From UBA8752 sp042095055 (GTDB taxonomy: Bacteria > Bacteroidota > Bacteroidia > Flavobacteriales_D > Sanyastnellaceae), in the NCBI GenBank assembly GCA_042095055.1, contig JBELBZ010000003.1:116866-180865 (forward strand): 64,000 bases of DNA, in the 5' to 3' direction. The position numbers and the translations under genes were made by a program. The notes under the pieces were generated by a model that saw only the letters and a program-made list of their open reading frames with translations, was not told where the DNA came from and searched no databases. Below, in pieces: positions 1 to 10,300 of this stretch (its first letter is position 1; every line of letters begins with the position of its first letter).

Positions 1-2782
1 TCCCGTCTTGTCCACCTGAACATTGGACGCTGCTGGCCGATGCCATCAGCTCGAGGGCGGGTACCAGGTCCACTTCCAATACGGTGTCCCGCATGCAGCC
101 TGCACCGTCTGTGACGCTCAAAACATAAGTCCCTGGCGTCAGCCCCAATGTGTCCAACGAAGACCAAGTGGTGAGCCCGTCAGAGGATGAGCCTGTAGCC
201 TCCAAAGGAAGGGTGCCCCCGTCAATGCTCACGGTGACCCCTCCTGCCGCTTCATCGCAGGCAAAAGGAAGGACATCAACATTCCATTCAAACAAGCTCA
301 CGCCCGTCATCTCGACCTCCACGATGACGCTGCAGGTGCCGTCTTCTATGTCGATGGAGTACTGGCCTTCAGGCACAGATTCCCATGTCGCGCCATTTGC
401 ATTCGACGTTGTTGGTGCCCCCAATATCCCTGCATCCACCGTGATCTGCCCAGTGGAGTCGCCGCCTGAATATTCCAATTGGATCACCCCTCCTCCTTCG
501 CAACCAAAAGGCACAACACTCGTGGTGGCCAAGATTGGGGGGTGGAGCACCCACGTGGTGTCGGCTGTGCACCCGCGGTCATCGGTAGCCACCAGCGCAT
601 ATGCACCTGCAGAAAGCAGGGCTCCCGGTTCAAATTCAAGAGGGGTGCCGTCCCAAAGGAGCGTCCATTCAACAGGGGCGGCACCCCCGGTGACTGTGGC
701 ATTGACTGCCGCCTCACCGGTAGCACAGTCCACTGGCCCCACGGATAGATCGACCTCTAAAGGAGGGAGGGCTCCCACAGTTACGGACGCCGTTGCCAAA
801 CATCCCAAGTCATCCAAAACAACGGCAGTGTAGGTTCCTGGAACCAGCCCTGTCGCCGAGTCTGTTGCAGACACCAGGTCTCCGTTCTCATCGGTCCAGC
901 TCCAAGCATACGGGGCAGTACCCCCTACAACCGAGCCTGATGCAACCCCATCGGCACCGTTGCAACCTACGGGGTCCGCGGACAGCTCCAATTCCAAAGG
1001 TGCGGGCTCCTCAACCACGACATCCTCAGACGCCTGGCAGCCATTTTCATCCGTGACTTCCACTGCGTAAAGGCCTGGGGCCATGCCATCGAGGTCCGGC
1101 CCTAAACTCGGTGCAGCACCGCCTGACCACACAAACGTGTAACCTGGCGTTCCGCCGGTGACCGCGGCTGCGGCGCTTCCATTGTTTTCTCCCGCACACA
1201 ACGGGGGAGTCACCGCAACATCCAACAGCAACGGACCAGGGGACTCCAACACGACAATGGTGTCCAAGATGCAACCCAACATGTCCATGACGCCCAATCC
1301 ATAGGCGCCGGAGACGAGGTTGGCTGCTGAGAGCCCCGTCGCCACAACCTGCGCAGAAGCAGCGTCGACCCACACTGCACTATATGGCGAAAGACCTCCA
1401 TTCACCGTGGCTTCCACACTGCCTGTCTCACTCAACGGCCCTTCTGCGCACAGCGGCATTTCGATGGAGACGGATGCGGAAAGCGGCTCAGGGTCTTCCA
1501 AAGTAACAGTGCCTGAAGCGGCGCAGCCGTTGGCGTCTTCAAGGGCATAAGCGAAAGTGCCCGCAGTGACCCCGTTGAGAAAAGTGCCCTCAGAAACGGA
1601 TCCATCTGCAAGGGTCCATTCTACGCTGTACTCGGGCGTTCCGCCTTCTGCAACAACACCCACCGTTCCATCGGAAAGGCCCGGGCAACTCGGAGAAGAC
1701 AAGAATGGTTCAGCCGACAGCGGATCTGGCGCAGTGACCTCGATGCTGCCTGCACCCACACAACCATCCGACGCCGTCACCTGAACGTCATAGGTTCCGG
1801 GCAGCAACAGCGCGAGTGAATCGGCATCTGGGCCCGTTGTGGTAAAGCCGTCAGGGCCTGTCCACGCATAGGAGACGGCATTGTCGAAATAAGCCGTAGC
1901 GGTGCCGTCGGCATCGCCGAAACAACTGACACCCGTGGCCGACATGTCGACATCTACTGGAGGTGGCGATTGGAGGAACACCGCTTCTGTTTGAGCGCAG
2001 CCTCCTGTATCGGTGGCGGTGACCAGGTATCCACCTGCTGGCAAGCCGTTCACATCGGCCTGGCTTCCCACCACTTCGCCATCTGCGTCTTCCCATTCAA
2101 ATTCAAAGCCCCCTCCCAAACCTCCTGTAGCGACGGCCGCCACCGCGCCATCAGAGAAGCCGAAACAGCTGGGGTCCGTCGCAAACGTGAGCACTTCCAC
2201 ATCGGGAATCTCAACCACAATGATGTCATCATCGGAGCAACCGTTCTCGTCCATTGCTGAAACCAGAATCACCTGCTCGCAAACGTTGTCTCCGACCGGC
2301 CCCGTTTCCGCCGCATCGTGGGACCAGGAATAGGTGATGTTGCCCTGCCCAAAGTTGGGCGTGACCGTGATCTCACCTGAGCATGGGTCGTCGCATGTGG
2401 GCAGACGCGTGATGGCCGCGCTGATGAAAAATGTAAAGGGCTCGTTGAGGGTCGCACCCAGAGGCGGACATCCTGGAATGAAGACCAGATAACTGCCGGG
2501 CCCCAAGTCCGACTGGGTGGCCCCGAACAGGGTGTCGTTGTTTTGAAGCCAGTAGATTTCACCGGATTCAACGCCGTCTGGAATGGCGACAGAAAGCACG
2601 CCGTCATCGGCTCCGCTGCATGTGATCGGCTGCAGGACGTCCACGGCATCGGGACAGTCCGACTGTGCGTGGGACAGGGCGGGTGCAGCAAGACAACACA
2701 TCATCCACCACTTTGCACCGACCACAGCCCACCCTTTGGTAAAGGTCAAACGGGGTCTGTATGCTCGGGGGCGGTGTGTCAT
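1..2782 (-). CDS. SprB-repeat / PKD-like cell-surface adhesin (partial, C-terminus off window)
   Basis: A single open frame runs from an ATG at 2782 on the minus strand past the left window edge, so at least 927 residues are present and the C-terminus is missing. The N-terminus ends in a signal-peptide-like stretch (MMCCLAAPALSHAQ, about residues 27-40). The rest is a chain of roughly 80-residue repeats with the SprB/PKD-like pattern: a Cys-containing CFGxxDGxA motif, a YxWxx segment, then PGTYxxxVTDxxGC. SprB-type repeats belong to secreted gliding adhesins exported by the type IX system. The gene lies 49 bases downstream of a PorP/SprF gene and is probably co-transcribed with it. I infer that the missing end carries a type B sorting domain. 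Exact function is unknown. Confidence 0.85.
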   Translation of the reverse strand, partial: MTHRPRAYRPRLTFTKGWAVVGAKWWMMCCLAAPALSHAQSDCPDAVDVLQPITCSGADDGVLSVAIPDGVESGEIYWLQNNDTLFGATQSDLGPGSYLVFIPGCPPLGATLNEPFTFFISAAITRLPTCDDPCSGEITVTPNFGQGNITYSWSHDAAETGPVGDNVCEQVILVSAMDENGCSDDDIIVVEIPDVEVLTFATDPSCFGFSDGAVAAVATGGLGGGFEFEWEDADGEVVGSQADVNGLPAGGYLVTATDTGGCAQTEAVFLQSPPPVDVDMSATGVSCFGDADGTATAYFDNAVSYAWTGPDGFTTTGPDADSLALLLPGTYDVQVTASDGCVGAGSIEVTAPDPLSAEPFLSSPSCPGLSDGTVGVVAEGGTPEYSVEWTLADGSVSEGTFLNGVTAGTFAYALEDANGCAASGTVTLEDPEPLSASVSIEMPLCAEGPLSETGSVEATVNGGLSPYSAVWVDAASAQVVATGLSAANLVSGAYGLGVMDMLGCILDTIVVLESPGPLLLDVAVTPPLCAGENNGSAAAAVTGGTPGYTFVWSGGAAPSLGPDLDGMAPGLYAVEVTDENGCQASEDVVVEEPAPLELELSADPVGCNGADGVASGSVVGGTAPYAWSWTDENGDLVSATDSATGLVPGTYTAVVLDDLGCLATASVTVGALPPLEVDLSVGPVDCATGEAAVNATVTGGAAPVEWTLLWDGTPLEFEPGALLSAGAYALVATDDRGCTADTTWVLHPPILATTSVVPFGCEGGGVIQLEYSGGDSTGQITVDAGILGAPTTSNANGATWESVPEGQYSIDIEDGTCSVIVEVEMTGVSLFEWNVDVLPFACDEAAGGVTVSIDGGTLPLEATGSSSDGLTTWSSLDTLGLTPGTYVLSVTDGAGCMRDTVLEVDLVPALELMASASSVQCSGGQDG

Positions 2783-2831
2783 TTGCGCGATAGGTTCTAT
2801 ACGGCCAAATCCAATTTGGGTTGCGGCACCA

Positions 2832-3782
2832 TCATTGGAATGCGGCACACGGAACGTGTCCGGATCTGACGGGGCAAGCGAGCACCCCAATCGTGATTTC
2901 GTGTGTGTTGGCGGATGCTTGGCTCAAGGGGCCGACGTTCCAATCGTAGGCATAGCCGATGGTCAAGTTTTCCATCAGGTTCAGCGTCATCAAAGCCGCC
3001 AATGCCGTTTCATTCCGGTAGCCCAGGCCGAACCGGACGGATTCGTCATAATCGAACATCGCCTGCACATCGACCGCAACCGGCGCCCCCGCAGCAAAAC
3101 GGATGGAACCCGCTGGGTGGAAACTCCATGGACCGTCCAACCGGATCATGGAGCCTCCGGTCAGGCTCACATGGCGTTGGAAGCGGGTGTCCAGGCCCCA
3201 TTGGTCCACTGAAGGTTCGATGAGGTTCTGAATGGACAGGCCCCAAAACGTGTACTTGTTGTACGCCCAAACGCCAAAGTCCATGGTGGGCGCCAAGAGC
3301 TGATTGGCGTTGGATGTTATGGCGGGGTCATTGCCCGCCTGGAAGTCCGGCAGGACGATCTCGCCCAAGGACAACCGATACTGCATAAACCCGACCGCCG
3401 CACCTGCTGCCAAGCGCCACCCTTGGGCCATTTTCATGTGATAGGCATAGGCCAAGTCCAATTGGGTGAACCCGTAAGGCCCTGCGGAGTCGTCGGTGAC
3501 CCGACCGCCAAAACCATGGACGCCACCTCCGGCGGTTCGCCCGAGTTCGCCCTGCACATTGGCAAAGGCCGTCTGGGGAGCGCCATCGAAACCCGCCCAC
3601 TGTTGGCGGAAACCCGCTTTCAACTCAAGGCAATCGGTAAAGCCCGCAAAAGCTGGGTTTTCTTGGAAATAATTGAACTGCCAATTGCTGCGCAAGGGCA
3701 ACTGCTGCGCTTGAACCTGCAGTGTTGACCCGACAGTCAACAACAATGCCCCAATGGAAATAGATAGGCTTCTCTGCTTCAT
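2832..3782 (-). CDS. PorP/SprF family type IX secretion outer-membrane protein
   Basis: This 316-residue protein has a signal peptide ending at VQAQ (about residue 25), followed by the PorP/SprF signature of a short N-terminal segment (NYFQENPAFAGF) and alternating beta-strand sequence typical of a 14-strand outer-membrane barrel. PorP/SprF proteins are type IX partners that help export or anchor proteins carrying type B C-terminal domains. Its ATG overlaps the stop of the preceding sorting-domain gene (ATGA, 3779-3782), which implies translational coupling. The SprB-repeat gene follows 49 bases downstream. The family call is firm; its specific client is inferred from the neighbours. Confidence 0.9.
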   Translation of the reverse strand: MKQRSLSISIGALLLTVGSTLQVQAQQLPLRSNWQFNYFQENPAFAGFTDCLELKAGFRQQWAGFDGAPQTAFANVQGELGRTAGGGVHGFGGRVTDDSAGPYGFTQLDLAYAYHMKMAQGWRLAAGAAVGFMQYRLSLGEIVLPDFQAGNDPAITSNANQLLAPTMDFGVWAYNKYTFWGLSIQNLIEPSVDQWGLDTRFQRHVSLTGGSMIRLDGPWSFHPAGSIRFAAGAPVAVDVQAMFDYDESVRFGLGYRNETALAALMTLNLMENLTIGYAYDWNVGPLSQASANTHEITIGVLACPVRSGHVPCAAFQ

Positions 3783-4771
3783 CGGATGATGGCTACGTGG
3801 CCCGTTTCAGGTGGGATGGGAAGGGACTCGTCGTTGAGCTCGATGACGTAGTAGTAGGTGCCTGGGGTCAAGGGCTTGCCAGAGCGGCCATTGCCGTCCC
3901 ATGGCTGGGTATAACCCAGTGACCGGTGCACCAACTGCCCCCAGCGGTTGAACACCTCCACTTTGGTTCCGGGAAAAGCCCCAATTCCATCAATTCCCCA
4001 GAAGTCATTGATGCCGTCTCCGTTGGGCGTAAAGCTGTTGGGCACTCCAATAGGAGACCCCACGGTGACCGTCACAGAGCTGCTGACTTGGCAGTCGCCA
4101 ATCACACCGTCGACCTGGTAACTGATCGTCTCAACCGGTGTGACTGTGGTCACCGCCATTTCTGGATCTGACAAATAAAACGCGGGGGTCCAGGTGTAGC
4201 CGTAGACCGGGTCGCCACCAACAACCTCCAACTCTGCAGACTCCCCTGGAATCAAGGTGTGGTTGCAGCAGGCGTCCATGGTCACGCCATCCCCTTCGAG
4301 CTCCACAAACATGGTGCAGACGGTATCTGAAGGGTCGTGTTCGGTTCCAATCAATAGGAAATACTCGGTGTTGTGGGTCAGTGTGGAAGACTCCCATACC
4401 AGGTCGTCTACCCCAGAGATACAGGGACCCATCGCTGTGAGGCCCGCGGGATCACAAGGGTCTCCAGCAGCCGAAACCACCACCGCCGACAGGGTGTCAG
4501 GAGCACTGGCCCCATCGCATGAGACCTGCGTGATCCGGATGCGGGCATTGCCGGGGTTCGCGAAGTTGTGGTTGGACCGAAACTTCAGCACGGCGACGTG
4601 CGTCGCATCGATGCATTCGAAATTCAAAAAAGCCGGTTCGGTGATGAAAACCGACTGTGGCTCTTCTGGACAAACCGTCAAAGGGTTGCTGCACGACTGG
4701 GCACAAAGCTGTGCAGAGAACGTCAGCAACGACATGAGGAGCAGGGGAATCCCGATTCTGAATACGCGCAT
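3779..4771 (-). CDS. Secreted protein with type B (gliding-associated, CHU_C) C-terminal sorting domain
   Basis: This 330-residue protein begins with a signal peptide (cleavage after QLCAQ, about residue 25). Residues 26-240 are Cys-rich and of unrecognised type. Residues 243-330 form a clear gliding-motility-associated C-terminal domain: PNSFTPNGDGINDFW, then VEVFNRWGQLV, a WDGNGRSGKPL segment and PGTYYYVIEL. That domain directs secretion through the type IX system and surface attachment. The gene is first in a minus-strand cassette, overlapping the PorP/SprF gene by four bases. A TACCTTCG box at 4785-4792 sits just upstream of its start and could be its promoter. The role of the N-terminal part is unknown. 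Confidence 0.88.
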   Translation of the reverse strand: MRVFRIGIPLLLMSLLTFSAQLCAQSCSNPLTVCPEEPQSVFITEPAFLNFECIDATHVAVLKFRSNHNFANPGNARIRITQVSCDGASAPDTLSAVVVSAAGDPCDPAGLTAMGPCISGVDDLVWESSTLTHNTEYFLLIGTEHDPSDTVCTMFVELEGDGVTMDACCNHTLIPGESAELEVVGGDPVYGYTWTPAFYLSDPEMAVTTVTPVETISYQVDGVIGDCQVSSSVTVTVGSPIGVPNSFTPNGDGINDFWGIDGIGAFPGTKVEVFNRWGQLVHRSLGYTQPWDGNGRSGKPLTPGTYYYVIELNDESLPIPPETGHVAIIR

Positions 4772-4784
4772 GGGTGTGGATTAT

Positions 4785-4792
4785 CGAAGGTA
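4785..4792 (-). promoter_or_regulatory. Candidate -7 promoter element (TACCTTCG)
   Basis: On the minus strand this reads TACCTTCG, one base from the Bacteroidota -7 consensus TAnnTTTG. It lies 13 bases upstream of the ATG at 4771. I see no clear -33 element. Confidence 0.35.
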
Positions 4793-4872
4793 GTGGCGCC
4801 AACGGGCCAGCCTGAGGCCCCGCCATGTATTATCCACAACGAAAGGTGACTAAGGGAAGTTGCCTGATTCGA

Positions 4873-5337
4873 TCAGTCTTCCATGCTGATCAAAACGGCC
4901 TCTTTCTCAACGGCATGGCCAGCTTCTACGCCTATGGAAGACACCACTCCTGCTGCTCCAGCGCGCAGCACGTTTTCCATTTTCATGGCTTCCAGGACGA
5001 GCATGGCCTCCCCTTCTGCGACCGTTTGACCTTCTTTGACCAAGACTTCCAACACCTTGCCCGGCATGGGCGCGCGCAGGTCTTTCGAGGCAGAGCCCGC
5101 GCCCTCTTCTATCCCCATGCGCTCCATGAGCTTCTCGCGCAGTCCGTGGGCCAACCATTGGTCTCCCACCCCGTCCAAACGGATGTCCCATCCACCCCCC
5201 TCTATGGATTGAAGGGAAACACGGTGGTTGCGGAGCCCGATGCGCACCCACCATCGACCTCGGTCATCTTTGTGTAAGCGATGTTCGCCGGGGCTTCCAG
5301 GCATTTCCTGCCCCTGGGCATTGCGATATTCGGCCAT
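4873..5337 (-). CDS. Biotin/lipoyl-attachment carrier protein (acyl-CoA or pyruvate carboxylase type)
   Basis: This 154-residue protein ends in a biotinyl domain (about residues 86-154) with the APMPGKV opening and the biotin motif EAMKMEN, whose lysine 119 is the expected biotinylation site. The first 85 residues resemble the N-terminal part of Bacteroidota carrier proteins annotated as acetyl-CoA carboxylase biotin carboxyl carrier subunits. These are usually linked to propionyl- or methylmalonyl-type carboxylases rather than to AccB. No carboxylase genes are next to it here. It is divergent from hemW, with 40 bases between the starts. A TAAATTGC sequence just upstream of the ATG may act as a promoter element. 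Confidence 0.88.
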   Translation of the reverse strand: MAEYRNAQGQEMPGSPGEHRLHKDDRGRWWVRIGLRNHRVSLQSIEGGGWDIRLDGVGDQWLAHGLREKLMERMGIEEGAGSASKDLRAPMPGKVLEVLVKEGQTVAEGEAMLVLEAMKMENVLRAGAAGVVSSIGVEAGHAVEKEAVLISMED

Positions 5338-5377
5338 GGCGGCAATTTACCCCCGTTCAGCACCGAAATTGCGCCTC

Positions 5378-6505
5378 ATGGCAGGATTGTATGTGCACGT
5401 TCCCTTTTGCGCGCAAGCCTGCTCGTATTGTGACTTCCACTTTACCACGCGCCTGGACGATAGAAACCGGATGGTCGAAGCCATCATCTCGGAGATCAAG
5501 GCCCACATGCCCGCATGGTCTGGACACACCTTCAAAACGCTGTATTTCGGAGGAGGCACCCCGAGTCTTTTAGGGGCAGAAGCCATTGGCCGCATCGCAG
5601 AAACCGCATTTCACAGCGCCGACTGGGCGTTGGAAGAATGGACCGTGGAGGCCAACCCCGAAGACTTGGACACTCCGGGGTTAAAAGCGCTCAAAGACAT
5701 TGGAGTGGGCCGCTTGAGCGTGGGCACACAGAGTTTTGACCCCGAAGTTCTCGCCTGGATGCGTCGAATTCACAGCGCAGAAACGGCAGAATCGGCTGTG
5801 CACCGCGCCGCAGAGTTGGGTTTTGACCACATTTCCCTCGACCTCATGTACGGACTGCCCGTGGGGCCAGACACCCGGTGGGAGGATGACCTCGAACGGG
5901 CGTTGGCCTTGCCGGCAGACCACTTGAGCTGCTACATTCTCACCGCCGAACCCCGCACGCTCTATGGCCACCAACTCGAGAAAGGCCAGTTGACCGCCCC
6001 TCTGGATGAGCAAGTCGTCCGTGAATACAATGCCCTTTGCAAGGCCACTGCCAAGGCGGGGTTTGAGCATTACGAAGTGTCCAATTTCGCCCGTCCTGGC
6101 GGCCGCAGTCGACACAACTCAGCCTACTGGGACGGCACCCCCTACCTCGGCGTCGGGCCTGGTGCGCACAGCTTCAACGGCACCAAACGGTGGTGGAACG
6201 CCCGGTCCAATGCCGCGTTTTTGAGCGCTTCCGAAGGAGGCATGGAGGGATTCACAGCACAACGGTCTTCGGAGGAGCTCAGCAATACAGACCGCTACAA
6301 TGAGGCGCTCATCACAGGTTTGCGGCGCACAGAAGGGGTCCAGCCCGCCTCATTGAAGGAGGATACCGGACACGACCTCTTGGCACAGGATGGGCTCGAG
6401 GCGCTCATTGAAAGGGGCGACTGCGAATGGCACAATGGACGGCTGCGGATCCCGGAGCCCCGCTGGCCCATGGGCGATGCGATCACCCTGGAGTTGATGC
6501 ATTAA
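5378..6505 (+). CDS. hemW: HemW-like radical SAM protein (heme chaperone)
   Basis: I chose the ATG at 5378 because it places MAGLYVHVPF directly before the radical SAM motif and avoids overlap with the divergent biotin carrier gene; in-frame ATGs upstream (for example 5336) would add a non-conserved extension. The 375-residue protein has the CxxxCxYC cluster motif at C11, C15 and C18, followed by GGGTPS. HemW proteins were long annotated as oxygen-independent coproporphyrinogen III oxidase, but members of this branch bind heme and insert it into targets. The gene converges on the EamA transporter gene with a nine-base gap. Assignment as HemW rather than HemN rests on length and the C-terminal region. 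Confidence 0.88.
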   Translation: MAGLYVHVPFCAQACSYCDFHFTTRLDDRNRMVEAIISEIKAHMPAWSGHTFKTLYFGGGTPSLLGAEAIGRIAETAFHSADWALEEWTVEANPEDLDTPGLKALKDIGVGRLSVGTQSFDPEVLAWMRRIHSAETAESAVHRAAELGFDHISLDLMYGLPVGPDTRWEDDLERALALPADHLSCYILTAEPRTLYGHQLEKGQLTAPLDEQVVREYNALCKATAKAGFEHYEVSNFARPGGRSRHNSAYWDGTPYLGVGPGAHSFNGTKRWWNARSNAAFLSASEGGMEGFTAQRSSEELSNTDRYNEALITGLRRTEGVQPASLKEDTGHDLLAQDGLEALIERGDCEWHNGRLRIPEPRWPMGDAITLELMH

Positions 6506-6514
6506 ATCGGGCGT

Positions 6515-7387
6515 TCAACGTGAGCGCCTGCTGCGCTTGAGCATGGCATCGACAAACACCGTCGCCAGTAGCACCGAGGCGCCCCCATAAAAACCGGGGG
6601 GCATCACTTCTTCCTCTCCAAAGATGACCAGGGCCAAAATGATGGCGTAAACCGGCTCTAAATTGATGGCCATGGCCACCGAAAAGGGGCTCATTACCCG
6701 CATGACCTCGACGGTCAGAGCGAACGCCACAGAAGTTGCTACGAGGCCAAGCAACAGCAGCCAGAGCCAATCTGCGGAAGAGGGCATGGCATCCTGCCAC
6801 CCTCCTGTCAATGCCATCCACACAGCGAGGACCAAACACGCTGAAGCCAGTTCCAACCTGGACACCGTCAGCGAAGGGGCATGCTCTCCCCAGACGCTAT
6901 TGAGGGTACCAAACAAGGCCGCACAAAAAGCACTCACAAGGGCCAACAGCATGCCTTGCCCATAACTCACGTCCACCCGATACATCCACCACAAGCCCAG
7001 CACCGCAACAAACCCCAACACAAGTTCCCGAGGGTCTACCCGTCGGCGCCGCAGCACAGGTTCAATCAAGGCAACGAATACAGGAACGGTAGCCATCACC
7101 GCGAGTGCCAATGAAACGGTTGAAGCTTTGATGGCCGCAAAAAAGGTGACCCAATGCAACGCCACCAAGACGCCGGTTCCCATGATGCCCGCCCTCACTT
7201 TGGGCGGCATAGACGTCTGTTGGGTGCGCCGAAACCACATCCATACGTACAATCCACCCGCGCCAATGAGCGTGCGCCAAAACACCAACGGTGTGGCCGA
7301 AAGCGCAATCAACTTGCCCAGAACGCCCGTAAAACCGAACACCATCACCGTGACGTGAAGGACAATTTGGGCGTGTAGGGGCTTCAT
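6515..7387 (-). CDS. DMT-superfamily (EamA) transporter
   Basis: This 290-residue protein has about ten hydrophobic segments arranged as two EamA repeats. The first repeat opens with MVFGFTGVLGKLIAL and contains the typical FWRTLIGA segment; the second includes VATSVAFALTVEVM and NLEPVYAIILALVIFGE. DMT exporters move small metabolites such as amino acids or nucleosides; the substrate cannot be read from sequence. I chose the ATG at 7387 rather than an upstream one at 7444, because the longer form overlaps the preceding gene and adds a non-hydrophobic leader. The gene follows the large secreted protein gene by ten bases on the same strand. Confidence 0.88.
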   Translation of the reverse strand: MKPLHAQIVLHVTVMVFGFTGVLGKLIALSATPLVFWRTLIGAGGLYVWMWFRRTQQTSMPPKVRAGIMGTGVLVALHWVTFFAAIKASTVSLALAVMATVPVFVALIEPVLRRRRVDPRELVLGFVAVLGLWWMYRVDVSYGQGMLLALVSAFCAALFGTLNSVWGEHAPSLTVSRLELASACLVLAVWMALTGGWQDAMPSSADWLWLLLLGLVATSVAFALTVEVMRVMSPFSVAMAINLEPVYAIILALVIFGEEEVMPPGFYGGASVLLATVFVDAMLKRSRRSR

Positions 7388-7397
7388 CGACGGGTGT

Positions 7398-10300
7398 TCA
7401 CCGGCGAACGAGGGACAGGCTCCAGCGCCTTCCATCTGCTCCACTCAACTGGAGGGTGTACCAGCCTGGTTGCAGCGCATCAGCGCCAATCAGCAGACGG
7501 TCCGTCGGCGCGACAGTGCCCCCTTGCAGGACGCGGCGGCCTGTTCCGTCCAGCAATACCCAATGGGACAACCCCACCTCAGAAGTCAACCCAAAGGTTT
7601 CAGCCGGCCTGAGTGGATTGGGCCCAAAAAGAAATGGAGTGTCCGTATCGGGCTCGATCACGCCAATGGTGCTCGTATCGGGGAACACCACGGTCACCTC
7701 TTGGGTCGCCTGGTCCGAGCACACGCCATCCTCACTCTGCGCCGTCAAGACTACGGTGTATGTGCTGTCCGTAGGGTATTCGTGTAACGGAGAAGTTGTG
7801 GTGTCCGGAGCCGTGCCATCACCAAAGGACCAGAAGTACCCACCGGCACCTGAAGAGAGGTTTTCGAAAGGCACAGGCCCATCCTCTGTATACCAAGTGT
7901 CTTCTACAAAGAAGTCCGCCTGCACAGGTTCAGATAGGTCGTCTGCACTGCGTGGAAGGATGGTATAGCCATTCAAAAACGGGGCTTCCAAATCCCGCTG
8001 TCCACCAATGCCCGTCACGCCGAACACCCCATCCGGGGCTTCAGTTCCAAACAAGTCTGTATCGGCGTCTACCACCATCAAATACAAGGCCGCACCTGTG
8101 GAGACATACACCTCGAACTGGGGCGCCTGGTTGGTCCATGCGGACGGATCCACCAATTCAACACACTTCAACCGAACCAAATCACTCTCGGTGTCTTCGG
8201 TCAGTGCATTGACCAGCTCAGGCTCCTGAAGCGGCTCGCCTTGGGTGGCCAAAATCAAGGTGTCCACCACGATCTGCGCCAGGCCTTGGAATTGCTGAAT
8301 CGACCCGCGTACCCGGACGCTGTCTCCCTCCTCCACGAGGTAGTTGAAGTTCTCGACCGGACTGTATACCTCGATGCCCGCCGTGGGATCGATGATGGTG
8401 AAGCGAAGGCCGCTTGGATAGGTGTTGAAACCGTGAACCACGCCCCGCAATTCGCAGGGAATAAGCAAGCTGTCCAACACGCCGTTGACGTCAATGCCAC
8501 GCACATCGGCGATGGGATAATGGGGGAAGCCCAAATCGTTGGGTGCAATGGTCACGGTCACCATGTCCACCAGCACTTCTGCCTCGCCGGAGGTCACGGT
8601 CAGCAACAAAGTGAAGGTCTCCACGCCTTCCGGCTCGAAGTCGTCCACGATGCCCACCGTGAAGGATTGGGGCGCCAACCATCCCTGCGGGAACGTGATG
8701 TCCAGTGGGAAGAGGGTTCCGAAATCCGCAACTGGAGTGGCCGTGCCACCCTCCATGACGGACACTTCCACCTGGACCTCCGCGATGGGCAGGTCGATGG
8801 GCAATTCAATCTGCAACACATCGCCTTCGAAGGCCACAATCTCAGACACGCCGAAACCCACCGTGGGGGTCGCCGTGGTGTCGATGCCGCAGGGATTGGC
8901 AATGTGGTCCCCGAAATAGTCATAGGTGTTTTCGGGATAATCCTGCCATTGGGTCTGGACCACATCCCAGTCATCCGAACCGGCGGTCACGTCCGAATTC
9001 CGCACCAAGGTGTGGTGCAGCATCGTCACACCGTTGACCGGCCACCCTGCTCCCGGGTTGACGCCGACTTCTCCCAAGACATCCACTTCCACGCCGTTGC
9101 GCTCAAGCGTGGTGGCGTCGTTGCCGTTGAACAAGGTGACGTCGTCAATCAGGTCCGCCAGCTCCAGCAGGAACGGTGGAGCCAACGGGTTCACGATGGT
9201 GTACACCTCACCGGGCCCCACGGTTCCGCTGAGTTGCACCTCGTGGGTGGCCACGGTGCTGCCATTGTTGTAAGTCTTGACCGCATATTCGCTGAGGTCA
9301 GCGGTGGCGGTGGCACTCGGGTTGTAAATCTCCAGGCCTTTGTCCCATCCGGTTCCATCGAGGTATTCAGAAAAGAAGAGGTCCTCGCACAGGCCGCTGG
9401 GGTCACACGGCTGAATAGAGACGTCCACATGGTTGTAGGACAGCGCACTGCAAGAGTCCGCCACCAAGGCTGTAACAGGAAGACCTGCTTGAAAAGAGGC
9501 CGAATCGACCGCCCCGAGGTAGCTAAAACCATAGACTTCATATTCACCCACGCCCAGGGGCTCGAAATCGTATTCCGGGATGGAGGTGCTGTCCAAGATG
9601 TCGCCGTCAGCCGTCGCAATGACAAACAAATAGGGCGCTTCAGGGCTCTCAGAAGTATAACCAAAGGAGACCGAGGTGTTGGCAAAACCAAGGCAGCCAA
9701 TGGCCTGGTCGGCCCCGGCCGCTGTGGAAATAGAGCCGCCATCACAACTTGGGGGAAGGCAAAAAATGCGCTCAACCTCAATAGGTTGGGCACTGAAGGC
9801 CACGCAACCTGTGGCAGCGATGCTGTCATAAGGGGCGCCCACCACAATGCTGGACGGATCCAGGTCGCCATCGTAGCTCATCCCCCACACGAGACAGGGA
9901 CCCGAAGGGCTGCCCGAAAAGTTGTATCCGAGGTTGCCTTCACCTCCCGGGACTACGTCGAGGACCTCTCCTTGGAGGTCGGTGATCACCAAGCCATATT
10001 GGCTTTCCAAAGCATTGCTCTCCGCCGTAATGGGCAGGAACCCGCCGGGCAGGTCCACGCAAATTTGAGCCGTTCCATTCTCACCGCCTTGGGCGCTGAT
10101 CAGCCCTCCGTCACAATCCAAAAGGTTGGTGTAACCCGGTGTGGGCTGCTGGAGGACCATCTGGTCTGAGGCAAAAGCCGGACCACCGTCTGGCAAGCGC
10201 GACCAGGCCAATGCTCCACCGTTTTGAGGGCCGTACAACCACTCGTCCAGTTGCGGTTGGCCGGGAGTCAGCGAATCAATCAAGAAGGGGTTGGTCTGGT

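Noticed and set aside
5228..5377. Longer HemW start at 5228
   Set aside because: It would overlap the divergent biotin carrier gene by more than 100 bases and adds a non-conserved basic leader before MAGLYVHVPF.
8241..10169. A 642-residue open frame on the plus strand
   Set aside because: It lies antisense to the modular secreted protein gene, has no recognisable domain and unnatural composition (His/Arg/Gly-rich), and results from the high-GC codon pattern of the real gene.
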